From Bemisia tabaci (taxonomy: Eukaryota; Arthropoda; Insecta; Hemiptera; Aleyrodidae), in the NCBI RefSeq assembly GCF_918797505.1, contig NC_092801.1:23002116-23066115 (forward strand): a DNA stretch of 64,000 bases, written 5' to 3'. Of the stretch, positions 53,270 to 64,000 are shown one piece after another. Position 1 is the stretch's first letter; every line of letters begins with the position of its first letter. The notes under the pieces were generated by a model, which saw only the letters and a program-made list of their open reading frames with translations, was not told where the DNA came from and did no database searches. The position numbers and the translations under genes were made by a program.

Positions 53270-54085
53270 TTGTTGAAAAGATTTCTAGAATCTATACATT
53301 TTATTTAAGACTTATCTGAATCTTAATCTCGGTTGTTTTATTTGTTCAAATTATTAAATCTAATTTTATTTATTTTCCTATTTTTATTTCAATTTTTAAA
53401 ATCAACTACTATGAATTTTATTTTGTTTTTAAATTTATGTTGGTTCCTTTTAGTGTATTTTCATTTTTCCTCATCTTTTATCTTTTGCTTTGTTTATTGA
53501 TTATTTATGAAATTATTAAAAAGTGTAGAGGCCCATTACGAATAAAAATCTAAATGTATAATTATAAGTCTGTTCGTAAGTCTAATCTGAGTCAAATTAA
53601 AAATTTTATTGTGGATCTGGGGTCTCCTTCCAATATTTCTTATTTTTGAAATTTTGGATCTTTGTTAGGTCTTTCAATGAACCCTCCACCGTGCGCCGCA
53701 GCGGTGGGTCCGGTGTTTCCAACCGACTAATAATTTTCGGATCAGCCCCCGAGAAATTCCGAAAAATAGGAGAACGCCATCACCAAAGCCCGCATCGCTC
53801 GACCGGATCAATAAGACTTGATGTTTTGTTGCGGACCCCGAGAGTCTGCCTTATCATTTTTCTTCGGATGAATGGATTTACTCCCAATATTGCCAGATTT
53901 AAAAACACAGACTATGTGAATAGTGGGAACGGGAAATCTGAAACGCACCATTAGGTGTTGCTCAAATCGTGCGTAAAGTCTCTCACAGTGAAATAAATTA
54001 AAAGCCTTTGCTCTATGGACCTTTCATCGAGCGATTCTCTCTGAGTTTTGAGTTTAATTCTAGGGTTAGAACTATAACTCTAAAA
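53270..54085. other. Unassigned DNA
   Basis: Nothing recognised. The 102-codon ORF at 53646-53954 has no motif. Confidence 0.4.
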
Positions 54086-54089
54086 CAGG

Positions 54090-54385
54090 AGAAAAAGAAG
54101 GGGAGAACGGGAAACGAGGATAAAATACAATACTAAAAACCCGAAATGTTTCGACTCAACAGCAACAGCAGCAATACAATAAAAATACAGCTAAAATACA
54201 AAAATTCGAAACGTTTCGATTCAAAACCAAGTCATATTCAGTCAGAAAATTAATTAGAAAATTAAAAATAAATTAATTTATTTTCCGTCTGAAAATGACT
54301 CGGTTTTGAGTCAAAACGTCTTGGGATTTTAGTGTTGTATTTTAGCCTTGTTTCCCGTTTTTCCTCCTTGTTTTCCTCCTGTTAC
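54090..54385. repeat. Family R, degraded foldback
   Basis: GAACGGGAAACGAGGATAAAA, CCCGAAATGTTTCGACTCAA and CAGTCAGAAAATTAA mirror CTGAAAATGACTCGG, GAGTCAAAACGTCTTGGG and GCCTTGTTTCCCGTTTTTCC. It corresponds to the outer arms at 3370-3945 but lacks the GCCCTACGGGCC inner part. Confidence 0.6.
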
Positions 54386-54414
54386 CATTGTCGCGGGCAG
54401 TTTTGTAAAAATCG

Positions 54415-54579
54415 CAGTGGCGTGGCGTGCTTTGCGATATTTCGATTACTATGCCATTTAAATCTCTGGAAAAGGATCGATAAACGGGGTGTTCGCAGCA
54501 AACACCTTAATAATCGATTTTTTACCATGGGTTGAAATGGCATTACAATCGATATATCGTAATTCACGCAACGCTACTG
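54415..54579 (-). mobile_element. Family O foldback MITE, inverted
   Basis: CAGTGGCGTGGCGTGCTTTG on the left and TTCACGCAACGCTACTG on the right. 165 bp, opposite orientation to 48739. Confidence 0.7.
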
Positions 54580-55235
54580 GTAAAAATTTCCATCTACTAA
54601 CTCTCAAACCTATAGATTCCCGTCTAATGCGAGGAACAGTCGCACATTCTTACCAGCACCTGATGAAACTTGATAGGTTATGAATTTATACTCCTGATGT
54701 GACCTTCAACAGGATAAAGGACCGAAGTGCCTGGAGGGGCATTTTTTAGTAGAGCCTTTTGACAGCTTAATGATCGAAAAATTTTGAATTTGAGATTTGA
54801 ACGGAAAACATTATCCTGTATCAAGTATTTTCTTTCCAAAGTCATTAATTGCATTTTCTCAGCCCTTAAATAGAACTAGGACAGTCGCATTTAATTGTCA
54901 CTCGGATTTCTTTGCAATGAGGTTTGTGACCATTGAAAACTTTTCAGTCCGGGTGCAACTAGTTCGCGAGCATACGTTTTGGAATCCCGGAATAAAGTTA
55001 TAACAAAACTTCTCATTTTTATGAGATCGCGCTTCTGTCTTCGTGGAAACTTCCGTTTCTGCTCGTAAATCAAACCTCTTGTTGTAGTCGAGCATATGAG
55101 ATCGCCCTTTTTTCGTTCCAGAACGACACCGTTGCGATGGCATTTTAAATTTATTGTATTCAATTATTATACCTTTTTAATATTTTACATGATGTTATCT
55201 AAGTTTACATGCTCATTAATGGTATACTCTTCGTC
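54580..55235. other. Unassigned DNA
   Basis: Nothing recognised. Two overlapping minus ORFs (54891-55163 region) have no motif. Confidence 0.4.
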
Positions 55236-55239
55236 ACTC

Positions 55240-55460
55240 CGCAGAAATGCGTGACATTGCAGATTTCCCGTTATACTTTATTTTCTACATGGAAAACTAG
55301 TTAACGTCATTTTTTTAAAAATATCAGTGATTTTTCTTATACCCTTAGGCAACATTTTGTGAAAATTCCAAGCCATGTTGTTGGTTCGGTCTCCTATTGA
55401 AAAATAAAATAGGAGCGTAAATTTTGAAACAACGCAACTGAGATGCACATTCTTGCATTT
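55240..55460 (+). repeat. MITE family C, diverged copy
   Basis: GCAGATTTCCCGTTATACTTTA, ACATGGAAAACTAGTTAACG, CAGTGATTTTTCTTATACCC and AATAAAATAGGAGCGTAAATT follow family C. Tips degraded. Confidence 0.6.
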
Positions 55461-55472
55461 TCACCATCAAAC

Positions 55473-55726
55473 GCTGCCGTGCTAAGGAAAATCGCCGTAT
55501 GAACATCTAAGCGTTGCCAAATTTATTTGAAAGAATACCAATTTATTGGGAAGGTTTTACATATTTTTCAGAAAATTTTTCAGAAAATTTTGATCGTAAT
55601 ATGATCTGAAATATCTGAAAATTTCAATGCTAAAAGTGCCTATAACTTCCTTCCCAAGATAAATTTTTAACAGGTGAAATTTGGCAACATTTGGATGTGC
55701 ATACGGCGTTTTTACTTAGCACGGCG
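55473..55726 (+). mobile_element. MITE-A
   Basis: Left end CTGCCGTGCTAAGGAAAATC, right end TTTTTACTTAGCACGGCGG. Uninterrupted. Flanks AACG and AATG match at 3 of 4. Confidence 0.8.
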
Positions 55727-56818
55727 GAATGGTGATAGTACCTTTTGTTAAAGACGTCCAAGTAGTCATTACCATCATTGTTGAGCTTTCGACAAAACGC
55801 CCTCTCGCGGATGCGAGAAAAAGCATAAACACGGAGTCGCAGCGCTGCTTTGGTGTTCCATTAGACATAAAAACTTTTAAAACGCGCGGAATTATGTTTC
55901 AGAGTGACGCTCTGGAGCAATCCAAACAAGCGACTCGTACGAAGTCGGCGAAGGAGATATTCAAATGCTATTTTTAAAAAGATGCTAATGGTTCCTGGTG
56001 AATCACAGAGAGCATAATAATCTTCATCCCCGCGTTGCGAGTCTAAGGGGAAACCCTTTTAACGGCATTAATAAGGGAGGAAGCGAAGTGCTTACGTCAA
56101 TGACATTAAGCCAGCGCTTTTAACGCACGGATTTAGCGCAAAGCTGCCCTGATTGCCACTCTCGTCTTGAATATTTTTTTCCTGTTATGCACTAATTACT
56201 TCAACAGGGTGGGAAAATAGTGCTGAGCCTACACTATTTTGCACTATTAAACAGTCAGGCCACAGTTTTTGTGTTCTTCTGTAATTATTTTTATGGAATG
56301 GCTAGTACCTATAGTTTTAATTTTTGATGGGTTGTCTATGGTCAATACCAGCGTTTTGATCGCGTTTCAAAAGATAGAGGTCTGTCAAAAAATTGGAAAA
56401 ATTGTATTATGTACTTTATGGACACGGACAGCCCCTTGTTATTTCATAATACTGGAAAAATCAATTCCGAGACTTATCTGGAGGGGAGTTTTAAAATCTA
56501 AATGTAATGCGATTGCTGTGTAACTAAGCACGGAAGTTGTACGTTGAATATGTAATAGGCTGGAGCGGAAATGGCTTAAATTAATCCCTCTTTTCGCCCG
56601 AGAACTTATCTTTAACAATTAAAACTTCCTTGATCTAGAGCGATGCCTACTCTTCTCCCTTCCAATGCTACAGAGTACGTGCGAGCGCACTTAAGTACAC
56701 GAAGACAGTCCTATTAACCTGATTAAGTATTTCAGCGGATCTTCTCCGATGCGTGAAGGTTTTTATCCGTAACACCGGTAAATAAGGTTAAATTAAACGA
56801 TTGGTGTGAGAAATAGTT
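55727..56818. other. Unassigned DNA
   Basis: ORFs of 82-84 codons (55729-55977, 56269-56523) have no recognised motif or splice context. Nothing else was seen. Confidence 0.4.
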
Positions 56819-57000
56819 TGTATTGCATTTTGCAGGAAGGAGCCAAGAGCATTCAAATGTTGCTATGATTGTGCAGCTTACATTTTTTGCAATAAGATTA
56901 CTGAGCTCATATGCGAATGATTAAATTTCCTTAGAAAATTGTCTTCTTGAATTTATTGTTTATCGGGAGTAAAAATAAAAATTGTTACAACATTCCTGCC
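56819..57000 (+). repeat. MITE family Q, right tip lost
   Basis: TTGTATTGCATTTTGCAGGAAG, CCAAGAGCATTCAAATGTTGC and TTATTGTTTATCGGGAGTAAAA follow Q. The mirrored right end is absent. Confidence 0.55.
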
Positions 57001-57232
57001 TTGTACTGATGGAATCATTAACATTAATCAAAAAATGTCATGTTTTAGCACAACCCTACGATTTCTTTAGGACTCCTGTTTAGCACAATCCTTACATTTT
57101 TATTCTAGCGTAAACCTGTCTTTTTCGGCGAATTTTGCGCAATCCTAGTTTACTGCATGCAAAAGATTGATAGTGTAACCACGGGAATTTCACCGTAAAC
57201 TAGAAATACCCCACGAAAAGCGAAACAGTGCT

Positions 57233-57484
57233 CTGCCGAGCTAAGGAAAAACGCCGTATGAACTTTCAGGCGTTGCCAAATTTCCTTCGATAAAACGCGA
57301 ATTTTCTGGTAAATTAATGAATATTTTCCTCCCAATTTTTCAGATAATTTAGTTCGCAATTTTACCTAAAGATTCTGAACATTTAAAGAAAAATATTCAT
57401 AATTTTCCTTAAAAATAGACATTTTATCGAAGGAAATTCGGAAACTTTGGAATGTCCATACGGCGTTCCTCCTTAGCACGGTAG
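57233..57484 (+). mobile_element. MITE-A, cluster copy 1
   Basis: Left end CTGCCGAGCTAAGGAAAAAC, right end TCCTCCTTAGCACGGTAG. Immediately followed, after a single T, by the next copy. Confidence 0.8.
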
Positions 57485-57485
57485 T

Positions 57486-57738
57486 CTGCCGTGCTAAGGA
57501 AGAACGCCGTATGAACATTCGAGAGTTGCCAAATTTTTACCGATAAAATGTTAATTTTTGAGGAAAATTGTCGATATTTTTACTTGAAATTTTTAGACTT
57601 GTTAGATCAAATTGCAAGGAAAATTCCCTGAGAAATTGGAAGAAAAGTATTCACAAATTTTCTTGAGAATTAGCGTTTTGTCGAAGGAAATTTGGCAACG
57701 CCTGAAGGCTTATACGGCGTTTTTCCTTAGCACGGCAG
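57486..57738 (+). mobile_element. MITE-A, cluster copy 2, with TAGT duplication
   Basis: Left end CTGCCGTGCTAAGGAAGAAC, right end TTTTTCCTTAGCACGGCAG. TAGT at 57482-57485 is made of the last bases of copy 1 plus T, and recurs exactly at 57739-57742. It therefore inserted at the very tip of copy 1. Confidence 0.85.
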
Positions 57739-57995
57739 TAGTGCTATCCAGCCTCAAGGCTATCCTGTTTCAGCTTTCACCAAGTTCCCGACACTCCGCT
57801 TCAAAGCGTCCTGCGGGGCAACACAGCAGGAAGACAGGCAGCTTTCCAGGCTTTCCATCGCGTTTCCGGTTTCCGGTATAATCACCCCGCCCCTCACCCC
57901 GTAGACTTCCGGTGGCGAGATCCCAGACGTGAGTCCAAGAACGCCGTGTGGACATCGCGAGCCTGTCATCGCTCTTAGCTCATCAGTCCCCTACA

Positions 57996-58248
57996 CTGCC
58001 GTGCCAAGGGAAAACGCAGTATGAGCATTCGAGAGTTGCCAAATTACCTTTGATAAAATGTTTCCTCTTGAGGGATTTTATGAATATTTTTCCTTGAAAT
58101 TTTCAGGAACTTTAGATCAAAGTAAGAAAAAAATTCTCTGAAAAAATGGAAGAAAAATATTCATAAGTTTACCAGGGAATTCGTGTTTTATCAAGGACAA
58201 TTTGGCAACGCCTGAATGTTCATACGGCGTTTTCCTTTACCACGGCAG
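57996..58248 (+). mobile_element. MITE-A, cluster copy 3
   Basis: Left end CTGCCGTGCCAAGGGAAAAC, right end CCTTTACCACGGCAG. Flanks TACA and CACA match at 3 of 4. Confidence 0.8.
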
Positions 58249-58396
58249 CACAGCCCTCAACAACCCCTTTTCATCCCTCCTGTTCCTCTTCTAATCCCTC
58301 TAGATAACGATGATGTTATTTTCTTCCGTTTAAAACGCACCCGAGCCAAATGAGTTGCCGGACACTGAAAAAACCAGCGGGAAAGCTCTGATACGG

Positions 58397-58570
58397 TTGT
58401 ATGGATCGTATTTGATACATCGAACAGGTGAGATTGTATCGATATCGACTGGTTCAATATGCAAACATAGCCTCAAAAGTTGATTGAGTAAGCTGAGGGA
58501 ATTCATTTTTCGTGATAGATTTTTTAATCTTATGAGTATAAAATAGCAATGAAAAGTGCATCTTACGAGG
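58397..58570 (+). repeat. Repeat BB, copy 2
   Basis: GGATCGTATTTGATACATCG, GGTGAGATTGTATCGATATCG and GCAAACATAGCCTCAAAAGTT are collinear with 52978-53135. Confidence 0.6.
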
Positions 58571-58599
58571 CACTGATGCGCCTTCAAACGAGACGTGCA

Positions 58600-59386
58600 T
58601 CATATATAGCAACTATATTAACATGACTGTTATGGGGTTGCATACTCACCATTTTGTAGGCGATTTTCGCGTGAGCATCATTGATGGTTCTTAGCGTAAA
58701 ACGTTTCGCTACAAGAATATAACTTTGTCGAAGAGAACAACACAAAAGTAAAAGTAAGAATCAAAAGAAAAAGAAGAGGAAGAAGAAACAAGCAGTTCCA
58801 ACGCCCAAGCGTTGGAGGGCGCTTCTTTGACAAAGCATATTTCTACCAACTTATGTACCCGAAGACTGACGAAGATGGAATTTAAAGTGGGATTCTTTAA
58901 CCGCAAAACCCAAGGTAGATTTACACAGGTATGGACAGAACTTAACAACTGGCCTCTGATTGGCTCTCCAGCGGCCCCTTAACGTCAGCCATTTTGAATG
59001 TTTTGATTATTTTGATTTATTATGTTCGGTTTATCGTTTGTCAAAATTTTGTGGGATTTTTTGCACAATTTTGATAATGCGATATCAATTTTAACGTTTA
59101 AACGCACAAACGTTTGAATGTTAATTTGATTGTAATTTAATTAAAAAAACGGGCCCCTTAACCTACGTCACGTAGTCTTGGGAAATTTTCAACTTTTCCA
59201 TACCTGTGTAAATCTATCTTGCGCAAAACCCTTCAATACTACAGATCGACCGCGAAGATCTGAAACTTTCTACTAGAACTTTGTGACGAATTTTAGTAGG
59301 TGGTGAATAGAAACATAAAGGATGCACTGTAAATCAGACGACGGGAAACAGCGGCGGAACCTCTAAAGCTGGTGCGTCAACGCGAT
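58600..59386. other. Unassigned DNA
   Basis: CCAACGCCCAAGCGTTGGAGG at 58798-58818 is a small palindrome. Nothing else was recognised. Confidence 0.4.
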
Positions 59387-59545
59387 CTAGCGGACAGCGG
59401 CGTCGCGACGCCGCGAGGTAGGGCGCGCAGGTCGCGGGGGAGCGGGGCCGCGTGAAGAGGAGTTCAGCATAGGGGGGGGGGGGGGGGGGGAGGCGCGGGT
59501 CGCGGGGAAGAGAGGGACCGGCCGGCCGGCGGTGACATCGGCCAT
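59387..59545. other. GC-rich, CpG-dense patch with a 19-G run
   Basis: The only strongly GC-rich stretch in the window (GCGGCGTCGCGACGCCGCG, GGCCGGCCGGCGG), with 19 consecutive G at 59472-59490. A CCAAT pentamer occurs at 59689-59693. It could be a promoter-type CpG patch or a transferred fragment. The minus-strand proline-rich ORF through it (59387-59692) is a low-complexity reading and not a supported gene. Confidence 0.5.
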
Positions 59546-60603
59546 GGATGAAAATATAGGCAGCGCTAATGTCTCCGCTAACTGGAGTTGGGGGTCCTTA
59601 TTCATTCTCTTGGTCCATGACATAACCATAAACCTTCCGCTCAATGCCGCAAACAGCTGACGTGTCGATGCTGCGCCAAGAAAATGAACCAATCACAAAG
59701 TAGCACAGTAATACGTCACTAAAATGAAGAGATCACGTGACTGTTCGTGATTTTTTCAAATCGATCTGAAAGTACTGCCTCGGATATAAGTATTTAAAGC
59801 ATAAGGAGGCCCTAAAATACTTTAACCAGGTATTACGTCCGTGCGAGATTGTTATGCTTAAAAGCAAAACATTTCACGAAAACTTTTACGAATACCAGAT
59901 GCAGAAAAAAATCCAATTTTCCCGGGTGTACCAGAATGGCGTCATTACCCATAAGGCAAAAGGGCATGTAGTATAGTACATGTTACATCGGGGGAGTCGA
60001 ACGGTTGGAAAGGGCGCATCTGGTACCCAGAAGCGCCCAAAAGGAGAGGAAGGGAAAGAAGAAAATATGTAAGGATGACGATGAAATGAACCATACTGAA
60101 TAGAAGTATAAATTGCGTCATAGAATCCTCGTAGGCGCTTAAATTTTCCTAAAGGTTATCAGATGCATTTTTATTTTGCTAAACATTGCGATATTTTTCC
60201 TTCTTCACGAAAAATATTAAAAAACTTCAATAGAAAATGTGCAGGGCCTTCCCATTAAGAAAGAATATTATAAATCAAAATGTTTAGGGGTTGCTGTATT
60301 TTGCTCATTTGTGCAGCATATCATGTGAAATTGATTAGTATACGCAGTTCCTACATGAAGAAAGATTAAAAAAAAGTGATAGATATAAATGACTCATGAA
60401 ACACGGCATTTTCTTCGTTTTTGGCTGACTAGATTTTTCAGGGAATCTACGAAGAAAAAGATTTATTCATACAAAAATGAATGCGTATTATTAAAGGTGG
60501 GGGTAGATGAACGATATTCCTGCACTGAATTGGAAAAATTTACCGAGAGCACGCATTATATTCCATGCTCAGCTAATCATAGAACTTTTTTTCGAAATAG
60601 ATT
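59546..60603. other. Unassigned DNA
   Basis: Nothing recognised. Confidence 0.4.
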
Positions 60604-60832
60604 CACCGAAAAAAATACGTCGATTTAATATCCTGGATGTAAATAAGTGTGCGAGAACGTAGGAAATACTGAATTACCCGATATATATATATATATATAT
60701 ATAAAAGTCAATTTAGCAGTGCCAAGATGTAACACGAACTGCTGTGGTAGGTAATTCAGGATTTATAAGTTCTCGCACACTTTTATTTTACATCCAGAAT
60801 GTTAAATCAACCTCATTATTTTTTTCCGGTGT
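60604..60832. mobile_element. Foldback MITE AA, copy 1
   Basis: Tips CACCGAAAAAAATACG and TTTTTTTCCGGTG. Arms TTTAATATCCTGGATGTAAAT and GTGTGCGAGAAC are mirrored by GTTCTCGCACACTTTTA and ACATCCAGAATGTTAAA. An (AT)n tract lies at about 60681-60703. Confidence 0.7.
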
Positions 60833-62861
60833 ACATTAATTACTCCTGGACTCCTCATTTTCCATCATTCTAACAAGTTATTGAAGACTCACAAAAGTTT
60901 ATGGCACATCCCGTAATTAAGTTGCATAGTTTGGCAAGCCTGGCTCAGAGGTCATTTTTTATTGCTCAAAATGGAAAAGTGTTCCCCATCGATCAGGTTA
61001 ATGCCAAGGCACGTCTCTCCCTCCGTTCCAGGTCCTGCGCCTCGATTGTTGAATCGTTTATCGAATGAATTCGATCGATAACTCCCTATCTTCACAATGC
61101 TATATATCGATCAAGGTCATTCGATAACAATTCAACAATCGGCCCGCTGGACTACCCGTCAAAAATAGCCCGGGCTGAGGCGAGGGTAAAGCAGGAAATA
61201 TTCCGCTATTATGATACGACCAAGATGAGAATCGAGAGTAAGCATGATTTATGGGTGATATTAAGCATGTGTTACTGGCTTGTCAACCTCCGGGAGAAAA
61301 AATATAGTTCACTTGTGTAGGTCACTTAAAATTGATGCCAGTGACGGAAAAACTGTGGATATATGGGACTCATGACTTCCCTAAAAATGAGGACTGCGCT
61401 GTGGAAAATCTTAGAGTGAAATCCAAAATTAATTTCTCTCGAGAGTTTATTTTCACCAGTTCCTATTCTACCAGTTATAAATAACCATAAGGAGGACTTT
61501 CAGGGACTTTTAGGGGTGTTTTTTCAAGAAAATCGGGGAATTTTTTTCTCAAAATAGTAAGAGAAAGGGAGCTAGTTAGAGCATTAAAAGGCGTATTTTG
61601 TACGACTAATTTTACAAGTCATGTTAAACCGATGGAAACATACGAAAAACTAAGCAACACTTCAGTTTTTTATTCCTGGTTACACTGCGCCGCCGCGGCT
61701 GGTGGGAAATTTGAAAATGCCGGTGTTTAGGACGATTTTTGTCATTTTTGGGGACCTGAACAAGAAAATTGGGGACTTTCGGGGATATCGGGGACACCCC
61801 TCCAAAATCGGGAATAATCGGGGATAATCGGGGACATTGGGGACTTTTGAGGACCGGTAGACACCCTGATTTTGAAAACAGAAAACCTATGACGGGTCCG
61901 AGCCTGGAGCAAAACTTACTTTTTTTAAATTATATATTTATTTATTTTTTCATTTTATAAGAGTAAACAATAGCGTGCAACAATAGGTATAAACGACAAC
62001 AGACACAAATTCACGAATAGAAAATTACCCCTGAAAATGTGGTTTCTGGCCTACCTACAAAATTGAAGGCGAAATGGTAGAGTGCTAGACCTCCATACTT
62101 AGAAGTTAGAACAACCTGTTAAGAATTGCATTCAATCACTACATAATTCCCATATTAAAACTAGTTTGAGCAGAATCTGTTTTCAATTTTCTAAACGGAA
62201 ACAGCATCCTGTTTTGCTGGATGAATTTTAACGGTAGGCATTAAAAAATGAATATATATTTGACGCTTAGCGATCGTAGAATCTAATTTTTAGAGCATCA
62301 AGGGCGTGCATATCGTAGTAAGTTACATGTAAACGGTTCAGTTGTCCTCAGTTGAGTTGGAGAGCGCGGTGCTCAAAGTTTAATTGCCAGATAGCAGCGA
62401 CAAAACTTATTGTGAGCAAATAAGCGTCCGTTTACGCCCGGAATTTTTGTTCGTTGTTGCACGATTAAAATATATGCACACATTTAATTAAAATCCATGT
62501 TCGTTGTGACTTTTATGAATGCGGCAAAATGAGCAGTTTGATAGGAAAACTGCGCGATCGTCATGATAATTTCCTCATAAAAATGCGTTGCCAACATGAT
62601 CAATATGTAAAACATCGCAGTTCAAATGGGATGCATTTTCCCTGATGCCGGAATTCCATTAAACCATTCAACACTCATCAAGCATCATTAGTTGGTCATT
62701 ATCAACCGATAACAATTTGACTATGAATGTACAAAATTTGGACCAATTTCTGCAAATAAGTATCGTAATATATGCATAGATACTGCCTTCGGTCACCAAT
62801 TAATACCTGATACACGGTTGAAGCATGCAATCCACAATTTGAGAGAGATAATGAAAACTAT
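60833..62861. other. Unassigned DNA
   Basis: 61125-61155 (TTCAACAATCGGCCCGCTGG) is a family M terminus, and GGGGATAATCGGGGACATTGG-type short G-rich repeats lie at 61780-61845. No gene recognised in about 2 kb. Confidence 0.4.
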
Positions 62862-63650
62862 CCCCGAAAAAAAAGGATGCTGATTTAACATTCTGGATAT
62901 AAAACAAGCAGGAAGCTCCAACGCATTGGCGTCGGAGAGCGGCTCTGGGGGCAGTAGTTGTAGTCAAGAATGAGGGCCTAGACACATTTTGTCATTGATG
63001 TACAATCCGACAACTGTCGATTCAATCAACGAAAACGATTCAAACTGTCGAATCGCCCCAATGGCCACGATAGTTGTTAGACGTTTACGGTTTCCCTGGT
63101 AACCTTTGTTTGCTATCAGCTGATATCAAGTAATATGACTAGGAAGCTCCAACCCAGTGGTTAAAGCTTCCTTAACCGCGAAAACTTTAAAATTCAAATT
63201 TTCAAATTTTGAACGTAAAGTACATTTTTTCCATCACGAGATAAAAGCACAAACAAGTTTTGAATTGTTGACTGTATCACCATGATTCCAAAAATACAAT
63301 ACACAACATAGCATTGACTAACAATAAAACAGTATGCAATAAAATAAAGTCATGACAAGGAACATAGCCGAAAATGGCGCCGATTCCCATCAACCAACGC
63401 GCGGTCTCTACAATGTAACATGCTGCATTGATACTCCCCAGCTGGGACCGTCCGGAATAGCAGCTCTAGTGCAAGCACCAGAGCCGCTAAAAAGTGTGCG
63501 AAAACTCACGAAACGGCAAATTAACCGCTGCACTAGTTACTTTAGCAATGTCAAGATGTAAAACTAACTGCTGTAGTTAATTCAGCGGTTTGTGAGTTAT
63601 TGCACTTTTTTTACCTCCAAAATGTTAAATCGGCATCCTTTCTTCAAGTG
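62862..63650. mobile_element. Foldback MITE AA, copy 2, with a nested insert
   Basis: Left CCCGAAAAAAAAGGATGC and GATTTAACATTCTGGATATAAA mirror right AATGTTAAATCGGCATCC. The inner part (GCAATGTCAAGATGTAAAAC, CTGCTGTAGTTAATTCAG) matches copy 1. About 590 bp (62903-63490) is inserted in the left arm; the insert shows inverted AGCGGCTCTGG/CCAGAGCCGCT near its ends. Confidence 0.6.
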
Positions 63651-64000
63651 TTTTTTGTGGAAAAGATTTAATTTTTCCCTTGAGCCCTTCCCTCCATGTC
63701 TTACGCTCAGGCATTTACTGTAGCCCAAGAATAAGACTTATTTCGCATTGCTGAAATATCAAGGAGATGACACATTTGAGCACTTACATTTGCAATATGG
63801 CAACGATGGTCTTGAGCCAATTAAAGTGTAGAGACAATGTAAAAAAGAGCCTCACCTGAAACACAATAAAAGGTATGAGATGATGTAAATTATTTGCATA
63901 TGTATCAGCGCACTTGCATACATTTACCCATACTCATTTCTGCGTAAGAATGGTAATTAATAAAAATTCTTCGACGTCTTAGTTTGATATTGAAATCTGT
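63651..64000. other. Unassigned DNA
   Basis: Nothing recognised. Confidence 0.4.

Noticed and set aside
59387..59692. 101-codon proline-rich minus ORF
   Set aside because: Its composition follows from the G-run and GC-rich patch. No domain or splice evidence.

Overview
This is eukaryotic nuclear DNA, almost certainly from an insect. It holds an interstitial block of the insect-type telomere repeat (CCTAA/TTAGG), a 5'-truncated RTE-like non-LTR retrotransposon, very dense short inverted-repeat transposons (MITEs) and only two intron-containing genes. From memory, the commonest MITE (ends CTGCCGTGCTAAGG) resembles hemipteran, whitefly-type repeats. The species cannot be proven from this window. 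No rRNA, tRNA, CRISPR array or bacterial-type operon was seen.

The coding content is a tandem pair of genes on the minus strand at 38.8-44.6 kb. Both encode 2-oxo-4-hydroxy-4-carboxy-5-ureidoimidazoline (OHCU) decarboxylase, the last enzyme of the urate-to-allantoin route. Each gene has three exons, with the same intron phases and with exons 2 and 3 of identical length (145 and 178 nt). The downstream copy (38808-40913, about 169 aa) keeps the catalytic His-Pro and Glu-Gln motifs. The upstream copy (42604-44573, about 174 aa) has an open frame and intact splice sites, but the catalytic His is Tyr and the Gln of the Glu-Gln pair is His. It therefore looks like a diverged or pseudoenzyme paralogue.

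Layout: 0-4.7 kb holds scattered MITEs and a multi-armed foldback. 4.7-6.5 kb is a tandem array of MITE-A copies with a second family inserted. 6.6-21 kb is a mosaic of MITEs, including a 1.33-kb near-perfect palindrome inserted in another MITE. 21.2 kb has telomere-type repeats between duplicated flanks. 22.5-27 kb holds nested transposons (B containing C containing D) and the M/J/N cluster. 31.2 kb is the non-LTR fragment. 32.3-36.4 kb is a four-deep nest: MITE-A in MITE-A, interrupted by a 3.57-kb hAT-like element, which carries a 2.75-kb long-TIR element. That innermost element contains a decayed gene for an XPG-like/CXC-domain protein. 37-45 kb is the relatively transposon-poor gene region. 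45-64 kb is again MITE mosaic with unassigned AT-rich DNA and one GC-rich patch at 59.4 kb.

Repeat families are given arbitrary letters (A, B, C and so on). They were grouped by eye from shared ends and interiors, and many boundaries are good only to a few bases. Several target-site duplications (TSDs) are exact and are stated where seen.
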